From assembly GCA_023433275.1 (NCBI GenBank), contig JAEZDN010000049.1, positions 1 to 58,443 on the forward strand: a stretch of DNA of 58,443 bases. Reading direction: 5' to 3'. A model generated the notes under the pieces. The model searched no databases, was not told the DNA's origin, and saw nothing but the letters and a program-made list of their open reading frames with translations. Positions 18,930 through 28,082 of the stretch are shown here, piece by piece. Made by a program: the position numbers and the translations under genes. Numbering within the stretch: the stretch's first letter is position 1; each line of letters opens with the position of its first letter. The DNA comes from Verrucomicrobiota bacterium. Its GTDB lineage: Bacteria; Verrucomicrobiota; Verrucomicrobiia; Opitutales; Opitutaceae.

Positions 18930-18985
18930 TCACACTGCTTCAATCCCGTTCGCCCTCGCTCACGGCCCATCAAATCAGAACAACC
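18930..18985 (+). repeat. Degenerate R3 element
   Basis: A diverged copy of R3 (CACACTGCTTCAATCCCGTT ... CCCATCAAATCAG). A second partial copy (GGAGTCAGCCTGCTTATTCC) is at 19713-19740. The gaps 18692-19054 and 19700-19974 hold these remnants and nothing else I can identify. Confidence 0.5.
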
Positions 18986-19054
18986 CCACGGCGGGCGGGC
19001 TCTTCCGCATTTGTCGGCGTGACGGCGAGGCTGAGGCATGAAAGATTGCGCGAA

Positions 19055-19699
19055 ATGAAACGGTTGATGCTGGGAGTGGCCGCCCTGCTGGGCGTCGTGG
19101 CGAACGCCGGGGAAATGCTCGACGCTCCTCCCCGGTCGCCTGACCCGCAGGTCCACTACGTCATCTATCTTCACGGTGCGATCGTGACCGGCTCAAACGG
19201 GCGCCCGGTCAGCGAGCACTTCGGCCCCTACGAATACCGCGCCATCCTGGAACGACTGGCGGCCCCGGGCGTGACCGTCATCAGTGAAATTCGCCAGGAC
19301 GATGCGGACGAAGCCGCCAACGTGCGCCGCGTCGTCGCCTGGATCGACGCCCTGCAACGGGGCGGTGTGCCCAGCCGCCGGATCGCCGTGATCGGCGCGT
19401 CGCTCGGCGGCATCATCGCCGCCCGCGTGTCGCAGGCCGTGGCGAACCCCGACATCCGCTACGTTCTCTTGGCCAGCACCTATCGCATGAAGTCGATCGA
19501 GCCATTCCCCCTTCATGGCCATGTGCTGGCCATCCACGACGAAGCCGACGCCCGGGATTGGATCGCACACGAATACTTTAAAAATTCGCCCGACCTCTCC
19601 TCCTCCCGACAGATCATTACCCAAACCGGACTCGGCCACGCCCTGCTCTACCAACCCCACGACGCCTGGGTGGTCCCCGCATTGGAATGGATTCGTTGA
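19055..19699 (+). CDS. Secreted alpha/beta hydrolase
   Basis: A 214-aa protein read from ATG 19055 (MKRLMLGVAALLGVVANAGE), which gives a proper signal peptide. Upstream in-frame sequence is repeat-derived. The alpha/beta-hydrolase fold is shown by the YLHG oxyanion segment (residues 38-41), the nucleophile elbow IGASLGG with S116, an acidic residue around D162 (AIHDEAD) and H195 (GLGHALLY) as the catalytic His. It is small and has no cap domain. The substrate is unknown; an esterase or lipase-like role in the periplasm is the best guess. Confidence 0.8.
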   Translation: MKRLMLGVAALLGVVANAGEMLDAPPRSPDPQVHYVIYLHGAIVTGSNGRPVSEHFGPYEYRAILERLAAPGVTVISEIRQDDADEAANVRRVVAWIDALQRGGVPSRRIAVIGASLGGIIAARVSQAVANPDIRYVLLASTYRMKSIEPFPLHGHVLAIHDEADARDWIAHEYFKNSPDLSSSRQIITQTGLGHALLYQPHDAWVVPALEWIR

Positions 19700-19974
19700 C
19701 TTGGTCCGACCGCACGGAGTCAGCCTGCTTATTCCCGCCCACCCTCGTTCGAATTCGTCCCGCATCGAACGGCGGGCCCAGCGTCCCGGCTGCCTGACCT
19801 TTCGGGCGTTCGTTGTGTTTGGTGGTTTCCTACCCGGTTACATCCGACCCTCGCCTCTGATTCCGCCGGGGATCGGCGTGCGCCTCGCGTCGTGTTGCTC
19901 AGGGCATCCCTTAGTTTCCTGTTTCACTTGGGGCAAAGCTTGCGCACGCTCGCGGCGGGCTTTGTTCTCGCCGG

Positions 19975-20646
19975 ATGATTTCATTCCTTCGTGGCGCCGT
20001 GATCGCGTGTTTGCTGGCCGCAGTCGCTCCGGCGCAAGTGGAGACGTATCGAATCGATATGAACGTCGATAGATTCGAATACGGCTCGGTCTTCGGGGTG
20101 AATTCGGCGCCCTATACGTTCTCGCTCACCTTCACCTTCGACCTCACGACGCATCCCCACATCGGGGTCTTTCCCCAGCACGCCCTGGAAGGGCCCAACG
20201 CTACGGGAAACTGGTATGCGTTCTCCGCCGAGTCGGTCACGGCAATCTCGGGCAGCTTCGGAACCCAGTCGTTTGGCTTTGATAGTATAAACTCGAGCAC
20301 GATCCCGACTTTGGAAGAAGAAGAACCGGACAACGTACCGCGTTACGTCTTTTTGGCCGACACCGACCTGACCACCTCACCAGCGTTCGTGCAATTCGGG
20401 TTCGAACTCCCGACCGGGAGTGGTTTTTCGTTCACATCCTACAGCACCGAAGACGGTCCTTTCGCAGATCTGAACACTGCGGATTACAACACTGACGGCA
20501 GGGCGTACGGCTCGGCATTTTCAATCACTCGCCTGACCGTCGTGCCGGAACCGTCGACCTACGCAGCGATCGCCGGCGTGTGCGCGCTCGGTCTCGCCGT
20601 CTGGCGCCGCCGCCGAGCGTCGTCCGCCGCGCGCGATCAGCGTTGA
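19975..20646 (+). CDS. PEP-CTERM sorting domain protein
   Basis: A 223-aa exported protein with an N-terminal signal peptide (about 1-20). It ends with a PEP-CTERM tail: the VPEPSTYA motif at residues 190-197, a membrane helix (about 198-210) and a basic RRRR cluster. Proteins with this tail are recognised and processed by an exosortase (EpsH/XrtA-like) and end up in the envelope or biofilm matrix. The body is beta-rich and low in charge, with no enzymatic motif. No exosortase gene is in this window. Another PEP-CTERM protein is at 33584. Confidence 0.88.
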   Translation: MISFLRGAVIACLLAAVAPAQVETYRIDMNVDRFEYGSVFGVNSAPYTFSLTFTFDLTTHPHIGVFPQHALEGPNATGNWYAFSAESVTAISGSFGTQSFGFDSINSSTIPTLEEEEPDNVPRYVFLADTDLTTSPAFVQFGFELPTGSGFSFTSYSTEDGPFADLNTADYNTDGRAYGSAFSITRLTVVPEPSTYAAIAGVCALGLAVWRRRRASSAARDQR

Positions 20647-20710
20647 TCACCTGGAAGGGGCGGGCCGTTTTCTTCCCTTCGCCCTCGATCGCGGTCCTCC
20701 TGCCCGCTCT

Positions 20711-20968
20711 TGTTCTCGCACAGAGCCACGGAGACACCGAGAAATCCCCTCGTCTTCATTTTCGTCCCTGTGTCTCTGTGCCTCTGTGCGCAATCTGTCT
20801 TCCCGAGGTTCCCCTGCAGCCCTCATAGCGCCGCACTTAGCCGCAGCAGAACCTGAGCACCCAATTCCTGTTCTCGCAAGGAGTCACGGAGACACAGGGA
20901 AATCCCCCGCCTTCGTTTTCGCCCCTGTGTCTCTGTGCCTCTGTGCGCAATCCATCTTCCCGAGATTC
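20711..20968. repeat. R1 repeat array, two units
   Basis: Each unit begins CGCACAGAGCCACGGAGACA (or a variant) and ends TGTGCCTCTGTGCGCAAT, the two arms being near-palindromic. The starts are 158 bp apart (20717 and 20875). They fill the gap between the PEP-CTERM gene and the esterase. Confidence 0.85.
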
Positions 20969-21025
20969 CTCCGGCAGGATTCCTTTTGCCTCGCGGCATC
21001 AGCGGCTCCGAAGCACGTTCCGATC

Positions 21026-22021
21026 ATGCCTAAAAAGTTGTTCGTACTGTTCGCGGCAGGCTTTCTCGGTTCGGTGATCGCAACATCCGCGCAGGCGAGC
21101 GCGGCATCGCCCGCTCCGGCCAGGCCGGCTCCGGCGGACGAGCGAGCATCCTTCTTCCCGCCGAAGATGCAGAGCTTCCCGCTGTACGGTGACGCGGCGA
21201 TTCCGAACTCCAAGCCCGGCCCCGACGAGGAATCGGGCGCCGACAAGGGTTGGATCCAGAAAGTCTCGCGGCCCACGGTCCAGGTTTACTTGCCCGCCAA
21301 GGCCAAAGCCACCGGCGCCGCCGTGGTGATCTTCCCCGGCGGCGGCTACGCCGGCCTCACTTGGGAGTTCGAGGGCATTCAACAGGCCAACTACTTTGTC
21401 GACCACGGCATCGCGGCACTGGTGGTCAAGTACCGCCTCCCCAGCGACCAAACCATGGTTGATAAATCCATGGGCCCGCTGCAGGACGCCCAGCAGGCGA
21501 TGCGCTTCGCCCGCCACCATGCGGCCGAATGGAACATCGATGCGGACCGCATCGGCGTGATCGGCTACTCCGCTGGCGGACACCTGGCATCGACGCTGGC
21601 CACGCACTTCGACCAGGCCTACATCGACAATCCCGATCGCCTCAACCTGCGCCCCGACTTCCTGGTTCTGATCTACCCGGTCATCAGCATGGACGCCAAG
21701 ATCACCCATATGGGCTCGCGCGCCGGGCTCCTGGGCAACAACCCATCGGAAGACAAAATCCGGTTTTTCTCCAACGAACTTCAAGTAACCAAGGACACCC
21801 CGCCCACGCTGATCCTCCATGCCGCTGACGACCGTCTGGTCGACGTCGCCAACAGCGTCGCATTCTTCGACGCCCTGCGCCACGTCGGCGTGCCGGTCGA
21901 AGCGCACCTGTTTCAAAAGGGACAACACGGCTTGTTCCTCCTGCCGCGCGATCGCTGGCAGGGAGCCATCATGGATTGGCTGACGCAGAACGGGTGGTTG
22001 TCGCCGCGAGCGAACAAATAG
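21026..22021 (+). CDS. Secreted alpha/beta hydrolase, esterase/lipase-like
   Basis: A 331-aa protein with a signal peptide (about 1-26). It is related to the acetyl-xylan-esterase and BD-FAE-type hydrolases found beside glycoside hydrolases. The oxyanion-hole motif is VIFPGGGYAG (residues 101-110). The nucleophile is S182 in IGYSAGGHLA, the acid D269 in LHAADDRLVD, and the base H301 in KGQHGLFL. A probable role is removal of acetyl or feruloyl esters from plant polysaccharides. The ATG at 21026 gives a clean export signal; the in-frame region before it is R1 repeat sequence. It is followed after 192 nt by an unrelated secreted protein. Confidence 0.85.
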   Translation: MPKKLFVLFAAGFLGSVIATSAQASAASPAPARPAPADERASFFPPKMQSFPLYGDAAIPNSKPGPDEESGADKGWIQKVSRPTVQVYLPAKAKATGAAVVIFPGGGYAGLTWEFEGIQQANYFVDHGIAALVVKYRLPSDQTMVDKSMGPLQDAQQAMRFARHHAAEWNIDADRIGVIGYSAGGHLASTLATHFDQAYIDNPDRLNLRPDFLVLIYPVISMDAKITHMGSRAGLLGNNPSEDKIRFFSNELQVTKDTPPTLILHAADDRLVDVANSVAFFDALRHVGVPVEAHLFQKGQHGLFLLPRDRWQGAIMDWLTQNGWLSPRANK

Positions 22022-22213
22022 AATCGCCCGGGCGGCGCGTCTGGGCGCCCGCGCCCCTCGCCCCAACGACGCAGAGTTTCCGGTCCTTGGCGGCCCGCGC
22101 GGACTCGGCGCGAGGCCGTTCTAGTGCTCCGTGTATCTCGTGGTTTCCCCACGACCGCGCCTAGGGTCCGCTCCGGCCTTGAAAGCGCGGTGCGGTTGCG
22201 GCTCACTCGCGCG

Positions 22214-24208
22214 ATGAAATTCCGGGCGATTGGGGGACTCTTGCTTGGGCTGGCCGCCTTGTTTGCGGGGGCGCACGCGCAACTGCCCAATGTCACGGTG
22301 GTCGCGGGCGGTGGCGGTGGCGGCGGCAATCCCTACCAGGCGCCGGCGGACCCGACCGCCTCCGTCCTCGAACTCGAGGTGATCGAGGTGGGCGCACGCC
22401 TGGACGAATTCCTCGAGCTGAACGCCGAGCTCGGCGGCAGCGTCACCCCGGCCGCGATGACCGAGACCGCGGCGTTGCGGGAGTTGCGCGCCCCGTATGC
22501 GTCCGGGGAGGCCCGCCAGATGCTCGACGGCGCCCGGCGCGAGCCGACGCTCCAATCTACCGAACAACTGCAGGAAGCCGCGGCGCGACTCTACGCACGG
22601 GGCAAGGGCGGGCCCGCGTTCGCGTGCCTGCTGCTGGCCGTCGAGAAGGCGCCGGCCGACGCGAGCGTCCTCTTGAATCTCGCGGCGGGCGCGCTGGCCG
22701 GCGGCCGGGCCAACGAGGCCCTCCCGCTCATCGCGGCGGCCGAACGCGGATCGCTGCCGCCGGGGCCGCTGGGCATCGGCGGCCCGAAATACGTCGCCTA
22801 CCTCCGGGCCTACGCGCAATTCCTGCGCGGCGAATACGCTCAGGCGCGCGGACCGCTGCAACGCCTCGTCCACGCGGAGCCCAACCTGAGCGAAGCCGCG
22901 CTCCTGTTCGCTTTCGTCCAGGCCAAGCTGGGCGAGGAGCCCCGCGTGGCGTTTCTCCAAGGCACCTTACGCAAGCGGGCCAAGCTGATCGATCTCGATC
23001 ACGATCCCGAAACCGTCGAGGAGGCGCGCGCGGAACGCGACGGTCTCACGCAGGGCGATCAGGTCGTGCCCTCGCTGGCCGATCTCTACGACCTGAGCGG
23101 CGGACGCCCCGGCTCCGTACCCAAGGTGCCGCGGCCGCGCTCGGCGGAGGAGATGATGGGCATGATGGAATCCTACATGGTGCGCTGGCAGGCCGCCTAT
23201 CAGGAGCAGGCGCGGTTGCACAACGAGGTGATCGGCGCGGCTTGGGAAAAATGGCGCGCCCGGGAGGACTCCGTTCCGCCCGCCTATGCCTGGCGCCAGA
23301 CGGCGCTGGTCAACCGCGCCATGAACCGGCATTCCGCCACGCCGGAACTCCGACGCGTTGCGCAGGAGGTGGATCTGCTCCGGCGAGAACTGGACGCGAA
23401 AACCGAAGCCCTCGTGTCCCGCACCCTCGAGCAGCGCCTCCCCATCGCGGAGCGCCAGGCCCATGAGAGCCAGGGCAAGCAGATGACGCCCGCGCTGGTG
23501 CGCCAATACGCGAAGGAACTCAACGGCCCGACCGACAACGCGCTGAACAGCATCGAGGGAGCTCTGGCCGCCTACCACGATGCGGTCGGACGGGAATACA
23601 TCCTGCACAGCGCGATCATGCACGGGATGCTGTCGGTCGTGGGCGCACCGGAGCTGCGCACGGTGCTCAAGACCGCCGCCGAGGAAGCGCGCTTCAAGGC
23701 CGAGGCCGACATGCTTTCCGCCGTCACGAACCTGTTCAGCACGCTCGGGGCCGCCTACGACCCGACGATCGTGGGATTGGAAGAGGGCCAGCCCGGCAGC
23801 GGCCCGGAGTGCAGCGACGCGCAAGCGGCTTTCTCTGTCTCGCTCGACCTCGGGCCCGCCGGCGTCGAAATCAACTGCAACAGCGTGTCCCTCGAATTGG
23901 AGGCGGATGTCATCCCGGAGGTCCTCGGGGTCTCGGGTGAGATCGGCCTGGACCTGAACGGCGAGGTCACGGGTTTCATCGGCCCGAAGCAGTCGATTCC
24001 CGGCATCGGCAGTGTGAAGGAAGGTTTCTACGTGAAGGCCGGGCGCGACGGTCTGCACGACATCGGCGTCAAAGCCGAAGCGAAGGCTTCCACGGGCCTC
24101 GGCCCGGTTTCCGGCGCCTACAAGGTCGGCGAGCTCGGATGCTCGTTCCTCCCCTCCCCGCGCACCGCCGTGAACACCCCCGGCGCACTGCCCGAATTCA
24201 GTCGGTGA
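22214..24208 (+). CDS. Large secreted protein of unknown function with TPR-like region
   Basis: A 664-aa protein with a signal peptide (about 1-22) followed by a run of seven glycines (residues 32-38). Residues about 110-260 look like helical tetratricopeptide-type repeats (LLLAVEKAPADASVLLNLAA, and FLRGEYAQARGPLQRLVHAE). A long helical middle (about 320-520) follows, then a beta-rich C-terminal part (about 545-650) with alternating strands such as VSLELEADVIPEVLGVSGEI. I do not recognise a named family. It may be an envelope-attached scaffold or adaptor. The ATG at 22214 was chosen because it starts the signal peptide. Confidence 0.75.
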   Translation: MKFRAIGGLLLGLAALFAGAHAQLPNVTVVAGGGGGGGNPYQAPADPTASVLELEVIEVGARLDEFLELNAELGGSVTPAAMTETAALRELRAPYASGEARQMLDGARREPTLQSTEQLQEAAARLYARGKGGPAFACLLLAVEKAPADASVLLNLAAGALAGGRANEALPLIAAAERGSLPPGPLGIGGPKYVAYLRAYAQFLRGEYAQARGPLQRLVHAEPNLSEAALLFAFVQAKLGEEPRVAFLQGTLRKRAKLIDLDHDPETVEEARAERDGLTQGDQVVPSLADLYDLSGGRPGSVPKVPRPRSAEEMMGMMESYMVRWQAAYQEQARLHNEVIGAAWEKWRAREDSVPPAYAWRQTALVNRAMNRHSATPELRRVAQEVDLLRRELDAKTEALVSRTLEQRLPIAERQAHESQGKQMTPALVRQYAKELNGPTDNALNSIEGALAAYHDAVGREYILHSAIMHGMLSVVGAPELRTVLKTAAEEARFKAEADMLSAVTNLFSTLGAAYDPTIVGLEEGQPGSGPECSDAQAAFSVSLDLGPAGVEINCNSVSLELEADVIPEVLGVSGEIGLDLNGEVTGFIGPKQSIPGIGSVKEGFYVKAGRDGLHDIGVKAEAKASTGLGPVSGAYKVGELGCSFLPSPRTAVNTPGALPEFSR

Positions 24209-24286
24209 AGGCCGGTCGGTCGAAAACGACCCCGCAAAACAGTCCTTGATCGGCAGCCCCGTTTAGCCCCCGCAAGCGCTCAACCA

Positions 24287-24667
24287 TCAGGCCGAACCGC
24301 GGCCGCGCTTGGGATTAACTTTCGTTTTGACCACGTAGGCCATCAATCCCGCCATCTTGCCGCGACGGAAGCGCCAGACGTCGCAGTACGCGTGAGGCGC
24401 TTCCTTGCCGCGCTCGTCCCTGACCATGATTTGGCCCGTCACCACGAGCATATTGCCCTCGGCAATGGCCTGGACCTGCTTGAAACGCGGCGGCTCGGCA
24501 TAGGCGGTTTTCATCCACCGCCGCACGGCCTCCTTCCCCTTCAGCCTCAGGTCGCCAACCATCGTCCACTCGATATCCTCGGTGCAGTGAACCAAGAATC
24601 CCTCGTGGTCCCTGGCGGAGATCGCTGCGTTCGCCTTCTTCAAGGTCGCCTTGTGTTTTTCGGACAT
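24287..24667 (-). CDS. NTF2-like (SnoaL-type) protein
   Basis: A 126-aa protein preceded by an unusually good ribosome site (AGGAGG, 7 nt before ATG 24667). The sequence has the cone-shaped NTF2-like pattern: an N-terminal helix, FLVHCTEDIEWTMVGDLRLK, then a beta-rich half with AIAEGNMLVVTGQIMVRDER and YCDVWRFRRGKMAGLMAY. Such folds serve as small-molecule isomerases, hydrolases or binding subunits; no catalytic residues are diagnostic. The C terminus is strongly basic. The gene faces the upstream secreted-protein gene convergently with 78 nt between the stops. Confidence 0.8.
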   Translation of the reverse strand: MSEKHKATLKKANAAISARDHEGFLVHCTEDIEWTMVGDLRLKGKEAVRRWMKTAYAEPPRFKQVQAIAEGNMLVVTGQIMVRDERGKEAPHAYCDVWRFRRGKMAGLMAYVVKTKVNPKRGRGSA

Positions 24668-24771
24668 CGGTTTTCCTCCTGAATTGAATTTAGGCAGACA
24701 AAATCCCACGCCTCGCTCGTTCATCCGTCCGCCATGGATCATTGATCCAACCGCGGCCTGATGGGTTCCCG

Positions 24772-25325
24772 TGGATTCAGCCTGATTTTCGCCCCCTGTG
24801 TCCCTGTGCCTCTGTGCGCCAATTATCTTCCCGAGGACTCCTCCTCCAGCCTCCAACCCAGTAGCGTAGCCGTCAGGCGTAACAGAAACTGAGTACCCAA
24901 TCCTTATTCTCGCACAGAGCCACGGAGACACAGAGAAATCCTCCGTCTTCATTTTCGCCCCCTGTGCCTCTGTGCGCCAATTATCTTCCCGAGGATTCCT
25001 CCCGCAGCCACTTACCCAGTAGCGTAGTCGTCAGGCGTATCAGAAACTGAGTACCCAATCCTTATTCTCGCACAGAGCCACGGAGACACAGAGAAATCCC
25101 CTGTCTTCATTTTCGCCCCCCTGTGTCCCTGTGCCTCTGTGCGCCAATTGCCTTCCAGAGGATTCCTCCCGCAGCCTCTTACCAAGTAGCGTAGTCGTCA
25201 GGCGTATCAGAACCTGAGTACTCACTCCTTATTCTCGCACAGAGTCACGGGGACACGGAGAAATCCTCCGTCTGTATTTTTGCCCCCTGTGTCTCTGTGC
25301 CTCTGTGCGCCAATTATTTTCCCTA
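24772..25325. repeat. R1 repeat array, three units plus a half unit
   Basis: Full units start at 24911, 25069 and 25236 (spacings 158 and 167), with a right-half copy at 24781-24838. The spacer between palindromes is itself conserved (AGCGTAGTCGTCAGGCGTAT then CAGAAACTGAGTACCCAATC). The array fills the whole gap and ends at the stop of the TonB-receptor gene. No gene is seen. Confidence 0.9.
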
Positions 25326-25326
25326 A

Positions 25327-27729
25327 TCACCACGCGTAATCCAGGCGCAGGCCCAAGAGCGGTTCGGCTTCGCTCTCGTCTTCCACCGAGATGCCCCGGC
25401 GGTAATCAAACTCATTGTCGCCACTCGATGACGCCGCTGTCACGTTGATGACATCGATAAAGGCCGTGACATCGACCGGACCGATCGCGCGGCGGTAATC
25501 GACGCGAACGTTCAACAAACCGACATCGTCCGCGCGACCGACATTACGAGCCGTGATCTCCTTCGAGTAGCGCACGGGTTGGCCGGGCGCCAACACGTCG
25601 GAGTGAATGACAAAGGCGTCAGTCGGGCGTCCGGAAAGATACTTGTACCGCGCGGCGACCTTCCAGCGGTCGCTGATTTCCCAGGTCACGCCGAGCGTGG
25701 CGACATGCTCGCGACTGAAGTCGGCGGGCATGTCACCGCGACCATCCTTCCGGTCAATGACGATGTCATTGTATGAATACGTGGCGGTCGCGTAGAGGCC
25801 CTCGCGAATCGTCCCGTTGACCACGACATCGACGCCGTACGAGGTGCCGTCACCGATGTTGGCAAACGTTCCGCGCACCCGATCCTGGTCGACCACCAGT
25901 TTGTCGAGGTTCTGATAATAGAATTCAGTCAGCACCGACCAGCGGCTGCTCGGGTAATATTGAAAGCCGACACTCCCGTGCATGATTTCCTCGTTCTCGA
26001 GCTGGTTCGATGAGTCGGCAGCCAGGTGCAAATACCGCGGCGACTGATGAAAGAGACCGGCGGTCGCAAAATACCGGACGCCATTTCCCGGCCGCCAATT
26101 GGCGCCAAACCGCGGCGACGCCAGGCTTTCGTCGGCAAAACCGTCCCGTTCAAGCCGCACGCCGGTGCGGACATCCCAATCGCCGCGCTCGAAAACCTGG
26201 TCCACGTACGCCGCATAGTTCGTTTCCTTCCGGCGCAGGGAGGAGTTGGTGTTGCCGGGCGTCAGCACGATATAGCGTTGAGCGGGGTTCGGCCTGAAGT
26301 CATCGCTGTCGTAGATGAACCGGTTCCAGTCGCCCGCCAGGACCGTGTCGTAGTTCAGATCCAGTTGGGTTGCCTGGATACCCGCGCTGAACACGCCCCA
26401 CTGATTCGGCCTCACGTAGTCGCTCCGCCAGCCGATTTCCTTCTCATCCTCACGGATGGTGATGATCTTTTCCCTCACGGGATAACTCGACGGGGGGGAA
26501 TCCGCAGGCACGAGATCAGGAAAGGATTCGCCCTCGGAGCTGATCTTGTCGCTCTTGCGATAGTAAACCTTGTTCGTCAGCACCGCGTCCGCCCCGATCA
26601 GGGAGCGCAGCGTCAGGCCGTACAGATCGCTATCCTGTTCGAAATCCAGGAGCGCCACGTCCTCAAAATTCGGCGACGCCTCCACGTGGGTGACCCCGCG
26701 CGTGAAGTCCTCATGGGTGTCCATCAGCAGGACTTCGAGCGTGTGGTTCGCGTTGATCGGCAGGACGGATTTCACGATGACGTCCCGCAACACCGGCTCC
26801 CCGATGTCCAGTTCCTCGATCATCTCGAACAGGTCGCCAAAATCCAGTCGTCGGGCGGAGACGAGCAACGTGGAGCCTTCCGTGATCCCGGCTGGGCCGT
26901 CGTAGCCGATTTCATAACCCGCGAGGTCCAGGCGCAGGCTCGCCGACGGACTCGGGTTGCCCCCGGCGACCTCCAGCTTGAGCAGCGAGGCCGCGCGGCC
27001 TCCATACGCAGGGCCCCATCCACCCGGCGAGAATTCTGCACCGCTGATCACATTCGGCGCGAAGATCGAGAAACGCCCGCCGCCGCCGATATCCTCGTCC
27101 TCACCCAGCGTCGCATCGAAGTGCACCGCCTTGTCGAAGGGAAAGTCATCCACGAACAACAGATTGTCCCGCGGGCCCCGGCCGCGCACGCTGAAGCTGG
27201 CGAACTCGCCCGTGGAGGCCAGGCCTGGCAACCCGTCCAGCGAAAGGAGCGGATCGGCGCCACCGCCCACGGCGCTTTCCAATTCCTCCCGGTTCCGAAA
27301 GGTGCTCGACGCCGACGCCGAGACATCCGCCTGCCGGGCGCGCACCACCACCTTCTCGAGCACCACGGGCTCGCGGAGCAGTTCGACATCCAGCTGGATG
27401 TTCTTGCGCGTGATCACGCGGACGCTCGGCTCATACGACGAAGCGAACCCGCTCTTCGTCGCGTTCACCGCGTAGAGGCCCGGGTCGAGCGGTTCGACGA
27501 CGATGCGACCTTGCGCGTCTGTTTCAACGGTTCGCGTGGAACCCGTTTCACGTTCCGTGATCGTGAGCTGCACGCCAGGGAGTGGCCGCGCCGTGATCTG
27601 ATCCCTCACCAGGATAGTCATCCCACCGGCCGCCTCGGCGGCGTGGGCCAAAAAAGGAAAGCCCATCAGCAGTACTGAAAGGGCAAACCAGGATATCTCG
27701 AATTTCCGGGCGCGAGCGTGCGTGTCCAT
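25327..27729 (-). CDS. TonB-dependent receptor with carboxypeptidase-like N-terminal domain
   Basis: An 800-aa outer-membrane receptor that imports a ligand powered by TonB-ExbBD. It has a signal peptide (about 1-35), then a carboxypeptidase-regulatory-like beta-sandwich (about 36-115, with PLPGVQLTITERETG and AVNATKSGFASSYEP). A plug domain follows (about 120-235, FSVRGRGPRDNLLFVDDFPF), then a barrel ending in aromatic W (LRLDYAW). I used ATG 27729 (MDTHARARK) rather than 27762 because it gives a normal signal peptide. It stands divergent from a response regulator/histidine kinase pair, which might control it. The ligand is unknown. Confidence 0.9.
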   Translation of the reverse strand: MDTHARARKFEISWFALSVLLMGFPFLAHAAEAAGGMTILVRDQITARPLPGVQLTITERETGSTRTVETDAQGRIVVEPLDPGLYAVNATKSGFASSYEPSVRVITRKNIQLDVELLREPVVLEKVVVRARQADVSASASSTFRNREELESAVGGGADPLLSLDGLPGLASTGEFASFSVRGRGPRDNLLFVDDFPFDKAVHFDATLGEDEDIGGGGRFSIFAPNVISGAEFSPGGWGPAYGGRAASLLKLEVAGGNPSPSASLRLDLAGYEIGYDGPAGITEGSTLLVSARRLDFGDLFEMIEELDIGEPVLRDVIVKSVLPINANHTLEVLLMDTHEDFTRGVTHVEASPNFEDVALLDFEQDSDLYGLTLRSLIGADAVLTNKVYYRKSDKISSEGESFPDLVPADSPPSSYPVREKIITIREDEKEIGWRSDYVRPNQWGVFSAGIQATQLDLNYDTVLAGDWNRFIYDSDDFRPNPAQRYIVLTPGNTNSSLRRKETNYAAYVDQVFERGDWDVRTGVRLERDGFADESLASPRFGANWRPGNGVRYFATAGLFHQSPRYLHLAADSSNQLENEEIMHGSVGFQYYPSSRWSVLTEFYYQNLDKLVVDQDRVRGTFANIGDGTSYGVDVVVNGTIREGLYATATYSYNDIVIDRKDGRGDMPADFSREHVATLGVTWEISDRWKVAARYKYLSGRPTDAFVIHSDVLAPGQPVRYSKEITARNVGRADDVGLLNVRVDYRRAIGPVDVTAFIDVINVTAASSSGDNEFDYRRGISVEDESEAEPLLGLRLDYAW

Positions 27730-27817
27730 GTTGCTGCAAGCTACTCCAGATCCCGCGAACATGTCGTGAGGCGAACGTTAAAGAAACGCCAAATCCCAAT
27801 CTCTCAATCGCCGCAGG

Positions 27818-27927
27818 GACACGAATGGCACGAATAACACCAATCCCCGTGCATCCGCGCCATCCGCGGTCAACCGCCTCCCTCCTTCTCACCTCCCCCT
27901 TCCATGCCCACTCGTGCAATTCGTGTC
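27818..27927. repeat. Inverted repeat between TonB receptor and response regulator
   Basis: GACACGAATGGCACGA (27818-27833) and TCGTGCAATTCGTGTC (27912-27927) are complementary at 15 of 16 positions, 78 nt apart. The loop contains CATCCGCGCCATCCGCGGTC. It looks like a dispersed hairpin repeat but lies in the only promoter-bearing interval (27730-28082) for both divergent operons. Confidence 0.6.
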
Positions 27928-28082
27928 TCAAACCCAGCCGCGCCTCCTGATCGAATTCCGGACCGCAGATCACGCCCACCAACTTTCGCCGAACATACAG
28001 ATTGAAATGCCGGCGGGTTGCGGCCACCAAGTCCCGCAACCGCGCGGACGATGGCCCGCCTCGCCCCCGCGCGCTTTCCCGG

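Noticed and set aside
24772..25325. R1 arrays as a CRISPR locus
   Set aside because: The units are long palindromes and the sequences between them are conserved rather than unique. No cas genes are present.
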